Shown one piece after another: positions 37,201-48,296 of a stretch of DNA of 64,000 bases (position 1 is its first letter; each line of letters starts with the position of its first letter). Below the pieces are notes generated by a model. It was not told where the DNA came from and made no database searches. It saw nothing but the letters and a program-made list of their open reading frames with translations. The translations under genes were made by a program, and so were the position numbers. Origin of the DNA: Heterotrichella gracilis (taxonomy: Eukaryota > Sar > Xanthophyceae > Tribonematales > Xanthonemataceae); assembly GCA_032358255.1 (NCBI GenBank), contig JAULBX010021077.1, positions 1 through 64,000 of the forward strand. The letters are read 5' to 3'.

Positions 37201-40200
37201 GCTACCAGCCATCAACGTAGGATGCTTCCCAAGTCCATTCAACACAAACGCATGGATATCACGGCAACAACAGATGGGATGTGTACCTTGGCGGGCTGTG
37301 CGGCTTTGCCTGTGGCAAAGGGGTTGCTGAGCACCCGTTTTCTGGCCTGGGTCGGGGGTGGGTTGTCAAAGTCGTCATCACTGCTGTCACCTGCAAGGCA
37401 ATAAGTCCATAAATGGGTGGTGGAACTCTTTTAACTGCTGGCGCGCGCCAGATTTGTGATTGAATTGGTAGTTGCAAGCAGACCTTCCAGAAATGGATGT
37501 GGAATCATCAGAGGGTCTTGGGGCTGCCAAGTGGTGTCGCAGACAGGATGCAACCCTAAGGCTTGCAGCACCTCACTACATCGCAACATGAAGGGTAAGC
37601 AATCCCATGATTATGATTCCATTGCCTCTACTCACTCGCAATCACAGGAACCCTCTTTTTCTTCCCACTAGTGCTGGCCTTGGGGGCAGACTTGGGCTGC
37701 CCTGCCCCAGACCCTGGTTGGGGTACGCTTTGCCCCCCTGGGTGTGAGGGCAACGGGTCATCGCAGGGCATATCAGGAGTGTGCTCCACATCCTGGTCCC
37801 AATCATGTGGAGCGCTGCGACCCTCTTGGCTCTGGCGTGCAAGGCTGGCCGATCCCACGCCAGCATCCCTGCAGGCAGCAGGCTTGCCTGCGCCATACAT
37901 AGAATTGTTTAGGGTGTGGGATTTAGGGGGCAGGCTTGCCTGCGCCAAACACAGAGTTTGCATGACCCTGGTGCAGGGTGCGGTGCATCTGCAGCTGCAT
38001 CGACTGCAGTCAGTGAGCTGCTTCCTCTCACTGGAACGTATCAGCCCTGAACCCTACATTCTTACCCAAACCGCTAACTTTTGAAGTAAAACACACCTGC
38101 CCTATCAGCATCAAAAGGTTGCGACACCACTGCAGGTATTGCTGGTGCTGGGAGTGGCGCATCTGCAGCGGCTGTGGCTGCAGCTGGGTCAGGAGACTGT
38201 GCGCCATCAGCAGCGTCCTCGTCAGGTTGGGTTGGCACTCCCCAGTAGTCATACTCCTGCACAGGTGCGGCATGCCCACACGCACTCAAATCCAGCATGT
38301 TGTACATTCCTCTTGGCAAGCCTCATCTGATATATGCAGGGTTCCCCCACACTAAAAATTCAAATTGCGAAGAGCATGAGCCGTTTCTTGTGCCAAAAAT
38401 TACCCAAGTATGAAGCAATCCACATTGCCGAGTCATCCAATAATGACTGCAAGTAGCCACAGGACATGTGAAGACATTATACAAATCCATATTAATTTAC
38501 ACATCATACCTCCTCAGGCTCGTCATCGTCATACAGCGACTTGATCTCCTTCACAACCCTCGTGCGCATGGATCGCCCCGTCCGTGTGTAGCTGCCGCCC
38601 CCTCCAGTGCCATCCCCATCACCCCTGCTGGCTGCATGGACAGGTGTCACATACTGCTCCTCGCCCATCCCTGGGACTGTAGAATGCGCGCCCATCCCAG
38701 CACCAATCCCAGAATTAGCGCCCATCCCAGCGCTAATCCCGGAATGAGCGCCCACCCCAGCACTGTTCAGCAAGGCGCTCCTGTGCAGTGTGGGATGCGT
38801 GGGCCGCTCCTGCTGTTGTTGCATGGGCATAGGCCTGCCGGTGGTGTTACCCAGCTCGCTCAAGGCAGGCCTGGCTGCCCATTGGCTGTCAATCCTGCCT
38901 GGTTTGCTGAGGCTGGGGGTCCAATTCGGACCCTGGTGTGGCGGGACTGGTGCGCCGCTAGTGCTCGACCATGTGCCATTCTCCCTAGGATGCTGCTGGG
39001 GAGCCAAAGCATCACTGTCTCCATTACCCAAAACAAGAGGTTGTGCCGAGGAGTGGCCGCCAATCCCAGATGGCGCACTGTGATTTGGGGTCCAATCTGC
39101 TGGGCCCTGATTTGGCAGATTGCGTGCGCTGCTTGAGTGTACCCATGTGCCAGGCTCTCTGGGCTGGTCCGTGCCAGTGGCTGTGCTGTGCAGTCCAGTC
39201 TGGTGTGCGGCACTGGGCCTACCCCTCCCCCCTGACCCCTGCATGCCAATGGGGAGGTTCAGCCACAAGCCGCCTTGCAGAACTGGGATCAAAGCACGTG
39301 CTTCAGGGTGGGATGTAGGGTTTAGGGTTTGAAAATAGGACTCAGGGATTTCATCCATATGTCACCGAGAAAGCAAGGTTCAAGCACATGCCGCATGTGC
39401 AAGGCTGGCATTTCTTTTGGCTGCTCTGCATGAATGGGTGTAAACAATTGACAAAATGAACTTGCATTGCCGACAAAGGTCATCGCTCAACAGATGGAAA
39501 GCGCCTTAATTTGCAAACAGTGGAAGTCTTCTTTTGTTTTCATAAATAGTGCACAGGGTGTCACCTCATTTGTGGTTGATGTATAGGCCCCAGAATGGAT
39601 CCGCTCCACTGCAGAGCTGAAGCCTGTCTCCATGTGACTTCTGCCACCAGCATAAGCAGTGCCTTCAACACCCTGACCATCCCTGCAGCTCTGCCACTTG
39701 CTGCCAGTGGCAACCACTCCTGCAGCCATGGGCTCAGCTGTACCCACGCCTGCATCCCACTGCGCGCCTGGGTTCAGGTCTGAGCCTGGGTCCAGACCAC
39801 CGTTGGAAGCTGGTCCTGCAGGTCCTGGGCCTTGCAAGGGAGCCTGTCGGTTGTCAAGGGCACGCAAGGCTGGCCGTTGCCAAGGCTGGCCAATGCCAGC
39901 AGCCTTATTGCAGACCCTGGACTCCGTTGCGTTGCCAGCTGCAGCACCTGAAGGTGCGGTCAAGGGGCTGTGTGCGGCTAGGGTTTCTGCTGGGTGGTGA
40001 AGGGGTAGCTGTGCAGCAGGGCTTGGTGCTGATGTGGGTGGGACCCAGCTGGCTCCAGTCACAGGTTTAGGTATGAGTCCCTTGTCCGGTAGCAAAGCTG
40101 GTCTGCGCACGGGTTTGCTGCCAAGAAGAGGCTGGGACCCCAGCAGGTCGTCGTCCACCACTTGGAAAGCAGGGGCGTCGTCATCGTCACTGCACCCTCC

Positions 40201-40389
40201 GTTCCTGTAGCCCCTCTGTCTCGCTCCCCCAAGTCCTCCCAGCCTGCTGGGTCCTGCCAGGCTCCTAGGGGGGACGAAGGGACGCCTCAGCATGCCTCCA
40301 CCATGCCGGAACCCTCCTGGGTGCGACCGCGCAGGGGCCTGGTTATGGGCAGAGCTGGTGCCCAAGGTGGAGTCTGGTGGCTTCTCCAT
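34247..40389 (-). CDS. Large, mostly disordered protein with SUMO-interaction-like motif and basic tail
   Basis: Exons in transcript order: 39565-40389 (ATG at 40389), 38510-39238, 38097-38256, 37636-37887, 37287-37390, 35837-36934, 34993-35364, 34247-34423; 3717 nt, 1238 residues, phases all consistent. An acceptor-like TTTGCAG near 40450 with an open frame allows an extra upstream exon, so the start is provisional. Most of the protein is Pro/Gly/Ser/Gln-rich and low complexity. Distinct segments are IKSLYDDDEPEE, QEYDYWGVPTQPDED, SDSSDDDFDNPPP, Asp/Arg/His repeats (DRGLDRSAGPS), a SIM-like AVVDLCDSDTE at about 1045, a folded-looking block (HRFPDFVPVGALAGG, GHWLTECGARVFVCPDGTKL) and a Lys/Arg tail TKRKRGSGGARSGKRGG. 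A nuclear, SUMO-linked role is an inference. I do not recognise the family. Confidence 0.62.
34490..34662 (-). repeat. Two echoes of the last exon's 5' end and acceptor
   Basis: 34490-34552 and 34615-34662 copy 34376-34428 (start of exon 34247-34423 plus acceptor CACCTGC). The nearer copy is almost identical over about 55 nt. Confidence 0.88.
35748..35800 (-). repeat. Echo of the SIM-coding exon end
   Basis: A degenerate copy of 35835-35880, which encodes the DLCDSDTEPAQ segment and donor, placed downstream in the intron after AACCCTATTG-type sequence. A small acceptor echo of exon 37636-37887 also occurs at 37929-37946. Confidence 0.75.
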
Positions 40390-40449
40390 GAACGTTATTG
40401 TTATTGTCGAAGACTCGGTCCACCCCAAGGCTCCACCATCAGCAGTTAC

Positions 40450-41504
40450 TGCAAAGGAAGCTGGGATGATATCAAGACCTGGACATTGGTGGCAATGGTT
40501 CTAGGGACTAGCAGACAGCAGGCAGTTCGAATGGCTGGCATTCCACCAGGCGTTGAAAGATGGACAGTACAAAGCGCACCTTAACTGGACGTGACAGCGA
40601 AATGGGCAGTGTACCCAAAGTAAGGCTGGGCATTGCTGCAACCCCTGTAGGACACCACCGGGCTGCAATGCTATGCGTGGGCAGGCCTCGTCCCCTCCAC
40701 GGCCACCAGGTCGCTCCTCTTTCAAGCAGTAGAACTTGAGAGTAATTCTATTAGGAAATCTACAGCACAGTTCTTTTACTGGAAGCAATAAGGTTTCGTG
40801 CTCGAGAGCTTTATGCTGAAACGGCAAAATGCATGCATATGACAACTGGTTGACTCCGTGAGAGATACATTCACACAAAGCTACTCCGTTCAGCAGTCAC
40901 TGCTTTCAACGTAAAGTTTGCAGCCGTTGCTGCCGTTGTACGAACGTCCCAAAACGCAAAACGCAAAACGCTTAGGCTGCAAAACCTAGGCTGCATAGCA
41001 ATGCAACGTTACAATCTGCAGCTCAAACGTTTGAAAGCTGTCCCTGGACCTGATCACACGACTGATCAGCGCTAATTAGCCTCTGATCATTTCCAGGTGG
41101 CAAAACGGGAGCAACCGGAAGCTGCAGCAGGTGGCAGCATGGAAAAACACCATTGGCTAAACTGGCTTAGGCACAGGCGCCTGTGCACAGCTGTGGCGAA
41201 GCCTTGGAAAAGCAGGAGTCTACAAGTGCTCTTAAAAGTGGCGTCGCCAGCTCGCTATACAACCAGTCCAGGTCGTTGAACGGTCAGCAGAAATTGACGT
41301 CACAATCACCTTTGCTTTGTCTGTCGAGTCTGTCAGTCCTATAGCTTGCTTTCCAAACACCACACACACAGTGCTTACACCTGGCGCCTTACACCCCACT
41401 CCCTTCGCCAATCTTTGTTCAACAAGCTACCTCTCTTCCTCTTGGTTGGGTTCAAACTCCAGTCTTGAGGGTTTTGCCACGAGTGCGAATCGTTCCAGTG
41501 GTGG
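40450..41504. other. Divergent intergenic region
   Basis: About 1.05 kb between divergently transcribed genes, expected to contain both promoters and possibly a 5' exon of the minus-strand gene. No gene is supported. Confidence 0.35.
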
Positions 41505-43702
41505 ATGCCTGCAAAGCACTCGCAGCCCACCTGTCAGATGTTGCAGATGATGCACCAATACGAAGGTCAGGGCTTCCCCTTTGGTCGCCAAGGGGCTTAC
41601 GGTAGCAACCCACACATTTTACAACACGAGAGCTGGCTGTCAAGCCCCACCCAAGGCTCCTACCAGGAGCAATGTGACGCATCCCAGCGAGTCGATGAAG
41701 GTAGGTAATCCCCCAGGTTGTCACACCTAGTTACGAAAGGGATCGAAGGAAGCATGCGAGCGCGTCTAACGGGAGCGGTATCTCTGTAAAGGGGTATAAG
41801 AGTTGTTACACAATAGGTTTCGGGCTTGTGGGCTAGCCGTTGCTTCAGTGCTGGCTACCTGTAGTCGGACCGACAGGGCAACTGTGGATATGCATGCGCA
41901 ATGTGTGGCCATGGCCCACTGCCAAATATCGTCGCTGCATACACACCGCACCTCCAGGCACCTCCACAACCCCTTGTAGTTTTCCCAACGTATCCTCCTG
42001 TGTTTTCCCAGGTTCTGGCGCAAGCCTAGGGAGCAGCGACTGCAGCTCTCATGGCCAGCCAATCGCCCCACCGTTGACCGGACCACCACCTGGCAACGAC
42101 CCCTTCTACTACCGGCACCTGGCCGCCGCTGCGGCCGTGCCACCTGACGCCCGCCCGACTGGACACCAGATCATCAAGCCACTGGCACAGAGGGTGGTTT
42201 CAAAGCGCTCCAGGCCAGGCGCTAGCGCTTCGTTCAACGGGCCACCACCACCGGCGCCACGTGGTCCAATGCGGGGCCCGGCCTCCGATCGCGACCATGC
42301 CCCGGCCTCGCCCACGCAGCCGATACCCTACAGAGCTGCAGTACCCTCCAGGCTAGGGCGGTCACGTCCCCCACTCGCACCCGTCCCCCGTGCGCCACCT
42401 TCCGCCGTGTCGCATCCCAGCAAGGCCAAGCGCAGCCCGCCGCCCGCAGCAGGGGCGTTGACGTTCGAGCTCACCAGGCCACTCAAGAAGCGCCACGTGC
42501 CCCTCGCCCCCCCGCCCCCACCCGCCAGCAAGGCGCACGTGCACCCACCCACCTCCACCCCCCTGTGGGAGCAGCTGGTCGCCGTCGCCGCCTCCGCCGA
42601 GGAACCACCCGCTTCCCCCACCACCCCTACCATCACCCGCCGCTCCAGCAGTGGCCTGCTGGATGATGAGCTCGAGCAGTGCTGCCAGAATGAACCCTAC
42701 GGTAGGGTCTATGGCGGGGACGGCAGCCAGCCCACCACCAGCGCTGCCGGACCCTACCCTAGGGTTCACGAAGAGCACCGGGGTTATGCCAGTGGTCCAC
42801 CTTCAAGCGCACCGGTGTCCGCTTTTGGTGCACAGGCCATCTTTCCCGGTGCCATCCCCACAGCTGGATCCCTACCAGCGACCGCTAGCGGTGGTGGGGG
42901 CGGCTATCCGGGGCACAAGCAGCCGCACGGCCCACCACCACCACGCGCCACCCACTCCGGCACCCACCACCCACCACCACCCGCCAAGGACCCCGAGGCA
43001 CTCCAGAAAGTGGTGCGGACCAAGGAATGGCGCGGCATGGTCAAGACCGGCCCCACAGAGACCTCCCCGCCTCTGGACATTTGCCACCTGACAGGTGTGT
43101 TTGCAACAGGGGAGCAAATCAATTTACTGAAGTGTAGGGTGTGGTTCAGGAGTGGGTATATCGGGGCGCAGGATGAGGTGTATTGGGGTTTAGGATTTTG
43201 GTGTGTGTACCCAAGCAATCTAAGCAATTTGGTGATGCAATGTGCACAGCATTGGCGGCTGGGGTGCTTCATGTATTTCTGTAACCTGGTGCTTGTTCAA
43301 AGGGTGTTTACAGCCCGTGCACTTGTTCCTTCACGTGTTTCCCCCTTGACATGTCTTCTAATCAGTTGTTTCTAGTCACCAAGATGGTGACAATCTTGTT
43401 TGCAAAACTGAAATTTGCTTTGTCTCCCACCTGCAGGCCTCATCCCAGAGACCTTCCTGGAGCAGATGCCGCCCACCCTGTTTGTGTCGGGCTATGTGAG
43501 CCGCGCCAAGGTGGACGTGGGCAATCATTACGTCATCCAGTGCAGGCTGGGGGCCCTCTCCCAGGACCAGATGGCCAGGCTCTGCCACCTGGCAGAGACC
43601 AGATCGGTGGCGGTGTGCCAGCTGCAGCACTGCATGCTCATGCTGGTGGCCTATGTGGGCGCCAAAGGGCTGGGGGTGGTGGGGTTTCTGGTGCCGCAGT
43701 GA
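41505..43702 (+). CDS. SPOC-domain protein
   Basis: Exons 41505-41700, 42012-43094, 43437-43702; 514 residues; phases 1 and 1; stop TGA. The first 370 residues are Pro/Ala/Ser-rich and probably disordered, with basic patches (SKRSRPG, RPLKKRHVP) that may act in nuclear import. The C-terminal about 130 residues resemble a SPOC domain: WRGMVKTG at its start, LFVSGYVSRAKVDVGNHYVI, then LMLVAYVGAKGLGVVGFL, like the final strand of Spen/FPA-type SPOC domains. Such domains bind phosphorylated C-terminal repeats of RNA polymerase II or co-repressors in nuclear RNA processing and transcription. No RRM or PHD finger is visible, so this is a short SPOC protein. Start ATG at 41505 has no upstream in-frame support and is tentative. 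Confidence 0.7.
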
Positions 43703-44060
43703 GGGTGTAGGGCTGAACTTAGGGTTTCTGGTGCCACTGCATGCTCATGCAGGTGGCCTACGTGGACGCCAAGGGGCTGGGGGTGGTGGGGTTCCTGGTG
43801 CCGCAGTGAGGGTCAAATATAGGGTTTCTGGTGCTGCAACGAGGGTTTTATTTTCTGGTGCGGGTTTTGGGGTCCAGGGTTTTCTGGTGCCGCTGTGAGG
43901 GTGTAGGATTTCTTCTGGTGCCACAGTGAGGGTGGTGGAATTAGGGTTTCTGGTGCTGCAGAGAGGGTTGAGGGTTTCTGGTGCCACACAGTGAGGGGTT
44001 AGGGTTTCTGGTGCCGCAGCGAGGGCAAGAGTGGAGGTATGGCAGCCAGTATGTGGTCCA
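43685..44060 (+). repeat. Minisatellite derived from the SPOC gene's last codons and stop
   Basis: After the stop, the end of the coding sequence is repeated. One longer copy (43734-43808) reproduces 43626-43702, then about seven further copies of TTTCTGGTGCCGCAGTGAGG follow at intervals of about 25-35 nt with TTAGGG-like linkers. A fragment near 44040-44070 resembles 43520-43550 inside the exon. Confidence 0.85.
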
Positions 44061-44069
44061 GTGCAAGTA

Positions 44070-46297
44070 ATGACTCCCATGTGGGATGCATGTATATATT
44101 TTTTAGGGGGTCAAGGCTATTTGGGGCTCATAAGGGCTGGACAAGTAGCACCACCTTGGGTGTGCAACCCCCGGACCATCTAGGAAACATGGTTGGGTGT
44201 AGGGTTTTAAACTAGGGTTAAGGGATAAGCACAGTCTGTATGCAAGCGATAACTACAGCTGGGTCAGGGGGTTTGGGACAGTTGCAAGGCACACTTAGGT
44301 TGACCTGCAGGTAATCAGAGGGTATGGGAGAGGACAAGCCATTTCAGGAGGTGGCGTGTATGGCCTGAGCGCCACGCACAGGCGGAACCTCTTAGGTGTT
44401 TTCGCTCCCGTTTTCAGAATTTTTTGTGCACGTGATCACTGTCTAAGACCGTGGCATGCACTTCAGTGTTGGACTCTGCCAGATTCAATCAGTGTGCTTT
44501 TGGTTTTAGTTTTGTTTTTGCAGTGCCAAGCAGTGCCCATGTTGTGTTGCGCCCGTACTCGGGACAGTGTATGAGTGACCAGTCAAGTTCATGAATGCAG
44601 TATTCATGCAATGCGTTTTCCCTGTTGCCATCATAGTACAATGCATATGTACAATTGTGTACAAGCTAGCAGAACTGAAATCATGTCGCATGCGTGTGTG
44701 CACCTCTTGTGCAACCATTTTACATGCAATATTACAAGTCATTGTTGCACACTGTTGAGCTTTATGGTGCTCTTTAGAAGTTAAAAGTTGTCACAGTCAG
44801 TTTGAGCATTGTGTGTCCGAACTGAACTTCGTAAGTTATGTTCACAATAATGTTCCACTGGCATGGTGTGGCGGTACCGTAGCGTCCAATTAATCCCGCC
44901 AAATTGCGCGATTGATCTGATTAATCCCAGTTAATTCTGAAGTAAAGGAACTCTTACGGCTATTACCTTCAAGACAACAATTTGCAACGGCCGGCATGCC
45001 CAAAGTTTGAAAGGGCATTGGTGGCTGCGCTGCCTGTTGCGGCAACTGCAACATGTCATGTTGCGCCGCAACATGTTGCGGTTGTTGCTCAACAGATTCT
45101 GAAGAAGAATAAAGAAAGAAAGGGAACCCACAGAGGCGTATTTAGGGGACCACTGGCTCGTACCAGGGCAACATCTAAATTAATTTGGTGAACATCTGTA
45201 ATTGTCAATGAGTTGTTTCTTTGACTGCCACCAGCCTGGAGAGTATGGAGCTCCTAAGTACTCAGCAGTTTGTCTGGCAATGCCGATTGCCTTACACGGT
45301 GTAAGAAATTGTCAATAAGAATCATGTTACATTATGTCTGCCGTGGTACTAATTATTATTGACACTATTCATGCTGTAAGCCCATTCACTAAGTCGTAGA
45401 AGCGTTAATCAGCAGTGTGCACGTGCTGCCGTGCAGCCACACACTGCATACATATGGGTTTGCCACGGTATCTTTTGCATACAGGCCAAGTTGCTGAGTA
45501 CTGTACTACTAACAAACCACATCCAACCTGAGGAGGTGGTCCATCAAGGCTGCCGAGACGAAGCTGCCAGTATCCAGGCTCAAATACCGCTGGATGCACT
45601 GATTCAGCTGGCAAGAACACAACGATGGCAGAAAGGAATGTAACATCAAACGCGCTCCCAACTAGTGAAATGAATATATAATGTCAGTACAATAGCAAGC
45701 TCCTGCCCTGCCCTAGGGTGCATGGCCCAGGGTTTCCCTGCCGCCCTGGCCCTAATGCCGCGCTGCATCAGCATGTGGTATTTACCCCAATCCCTAAATA
45801 GTGAACCGCGTGCGCATCTGCACCTCAACAAAGCAGTGCACCTGCGGCGTGAGTGTCTCCCCGCGAAACAGCCGCGTATAGGCCTGCGTGGTATATCCCC
45901 AAACCCTAAACCCTACACGTGCGGCTGCCTGCCTGCAGCTTGCTGCCCCACCCCACCCCACAACATTGCCGTTGCGCCTGGCGGGTGGTGGGTATTGGGG
46001 AGGCTTTGGAGCTGCTGGGGCAAGAGACTGCTGCTTCGGTGTCGCTCCGCCTTGCCAGCCTGTTTGAGGCGGCAACAGATGCCTGGTATATGGCTGGCCT
46101 GAACTGAAGTTCTGGCATGACGAGACAGGCACCTCCCTCCAGGTAGTTCTGACTACAATTGCGAATCCCAATCATGGCGATGATTGGAGGCCTTCACATC
46201 AATTCATCGTTGCCGCATCCCCCCCAGGTTGGTTGCGTTGGAGTCCATGACTGTGCTTGTGGCGCTCCACCCAAACGCAGGTTTTCTACTCCTGTTG
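44070..46297. other. Intergenic region with two possible orphan exons
   Basis: About 2.2 kb. Two + strand stretches look coding and end in stops after good acceptors: 45485-45643 (KLLSTVLLTNHIQPEEVV) and about 45950-46107 (EALELLGQETAASVSLRLAS). No start, linking exons or family could be assigned, so they are not called as a gene. Confidence 0.3.
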
Positions 46298-48296
46298 CTA
46301 TGGCTGCAATGATGGCTGTGATTGGGATGACTCAGGCTGATTGTCCTTGGGTTCCCCCCCTTGGTTGTAAGATGTGGCGATCAAGGGTGGGTGGATGGCG
46401 GGGCTGGAGGGGGCTGCGGCTGCGGCCGTGGCAGTGGCGGTGGCTGGTGGTGGTGGCAGGGCGGGGATGCCCAGCGGCACTGACAGGGATTGGGACTTCG
46501 ACGTGGTGTTTTCTGCCACCTCTGCTGCCTTTTGAGTGTCGAACTTCCCTTGCATGACTGACAGGATGACTGTCCAGCCAAAGGAGACTGCGGCCACTGT
46601 GGGGAGGTGAAAAACGGGGTTTAGGGTTTAGGTTTCAGGGGGAGCGGAAGGTAATATAATGTAGGTGATGCAGGTGATGTAATAGGAGCATGGTAGTGAC
46701 AGGCACCAACCCCAACCCATCCACCCCCTAAGCCTTAAAGACTGCACCACGGATGCAAATGTGACCTCCAAACACCCTCCTCGAGACCCTAATTCCCACG
46801 CCCCTGCACGCACCGTAGGGTATCCTCAAGTGGCGCGGCACGAATGCAAAGTCGGCCAGCTGTGCATGCACCCACTCCATCCACAGCGCCTTCACTCTGT
46901 CCCACATGTCCAAACCCTACACCCTTCCAAACCCTGCCCCCACCAACTATACCCTCACAGACCCTAAACCCTGATCCCCATATTTGCCACGCACCGTAGG
47001 GTATCCTCAGGTGTCGCGGCACGAACGCAAAGTTGACCAGCTGTGCCGGCACCCACACCATCCACAGCGCCTTCACGCTGTCCCAGATCTCGGTGCGGTA
47101 CTTGTCAGCTGCCCAGCTCAGCGGCTTGCCCTGAACCAGCGCCTTGAGGGTGAAGAAGGTGGGGAAGTAGACAAAGGGGTGGCTGCAGAAGGGGGGGAGA
47201 AGAGGGTAGTTGTGAGGAAGGGCGAAGGATGGTGCGTGCATGTGTGTGAGTTGTGTGTGTGTGGGGAGAGGGTTAGGATGAGAGGCGGGCGAGGCTCCCT
47301 GCCACTCCTTGCATCGCCAGCGTGACATGCGTAATCCCCATTTTGTGAACTTCAAAACGAACATGCATTTCGATATTTTACGGCATGTTAGAGGGTTAAT
47401 GCGCGTGGGATGTAGGGTCTCAATGGTTTCATGGCCACGCACTGAATGGCCTGGTCCAGGAACACCTTGACTGGCGCCACCCCCTTGTGCCCCACAGTGG
47501 CGGTGATGCCCGAGCACCACTGCGTGAACTTGACGTTGTACAGCCAGTACTGGAAGCCGCCCAGGTAGGCAAACCCAAAGGTGCAGAACACCGCGTGGCG
47601 CCGCCAGTCGATGTGCTCCCGCTTCTCTATCACCTGAGATGAGGGGGGGATGAGAGAATGAGACAATGGCATGGAGTTCCCCAAATATCCGTACCCATTT
47701 TACACATCTGTTTTCCGGTATATGTGAACCTTTTTTATTTACTGAGACACGCCCAGGCATGCAAAGCCAAGGGTGCAGAACACCGCGTGGCGCCGCCAGT
47801 CGATGAGCTCCCACATCGCGCTCCTGCTTCCGCTTCCTGAAAGCTTGACACTTCAATCCCAGCTCACCTTCTGTGCCCACAGACCCTAAAGCCCAAACAG
47901 CAACCCTACATCCAAATCCTACACACACACCCTCTCCATGCCAGCTCACCTTTTGAGCAAATAGGTCAGCGGCACTGGTCTTGACCCCGGTGGTAATGAT
48001 GGCTGTTACCACGGGGTGCGACTTTGCTGGCCTGTCTTACCACATGGCCGTGCCCACAAACCCTAAACCCTAAAGCACCTTGCATCCAACCCTCAAACCC
48101 TTCAATGCAATGCCTACCCCCCCCCCGCTCCACGCCAGCTCACCTTTTGTGCAAATAGGTCAGCGGCGCTGGTCTTGATCCCGGTGGTGATGATGGCTGT
48201 TACAACTGGGTGTGACTTTGCTGTCCTGTCATACCACATGGCGGTACCCACAAAGGGGGCTGCCACAGCCTTCCCCGCACGCACGAGGCGAGACAT
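46298..48296 (-). CDS. Mpv17/PMP22 family membrane protein
   Basis: Exons in transcript order: 48144-48296, 47443-47633, 46995-47182, 46298-46596; 276 residues; ATG at 48296; phases 0, 2 and 1 match. The family signature is clear: HPVVTAIITTGIKTSAADLF at the N-terminus, DQAIHHPFVYFPTFFTLKAL in the middle, and the hallmark KALWMVWVPAQLVNFAFVP-R-HLRIPY, followed by VAAVSFGWTVILSVM. Four membrane helices are expected. Relatives reside in mitochondrial inner, peroxisomal or chloroplast membranes and may form small channels. The last about 75 residues are an unusual Pro/Ala/Ser/Gln-rich tail absent from typical 180-200 residue members. No clear targeting peptide can be assigned. Confidence 0.9.
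46808..46912 (-). repeat. Echo of Mpv17 exon 3 3' end
   Basis: About 100 nt direct copy of 46989-47085, including donor CACCGTAGGGTATCCTCA, placed downstream in intron 3 with ACCCTAAACCCTGA between. Confidence 0.9.
47768..47835 (-). repeat. Echo of Mpv17 exon 2 5' end
   Basis: Direct copy of 47578-47640, sharing AACACCGCGTGGCGCCGCCA, placed upstream of the exon in intron 1. Confidence 0.88.
47950..48056 (-). repeat. Echo of Mpv17 exon 1
   Basis: About 107 nt copy of 48137-48250, covering the donor and most of exon 1 but not the start codon. Roughly nine in ten positions match. It is joined to the genuine copy through AACCCTAAACCCTAAAG. Confidence 0.92.

Noticed and set aside
40501-40878. 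Upstream exon of the disordered protein encoding a zinc finger (GRF-type)
   Set aside because: The Cys spacing does not fit and no donor with the required phase was found.
47950-48056. Second, alternative first exon of the Mpv17 gene
   Set aside because: The copy lacks a start codon and its 5' side runs into CCCTAAA repeats; it is better explained as an echo.
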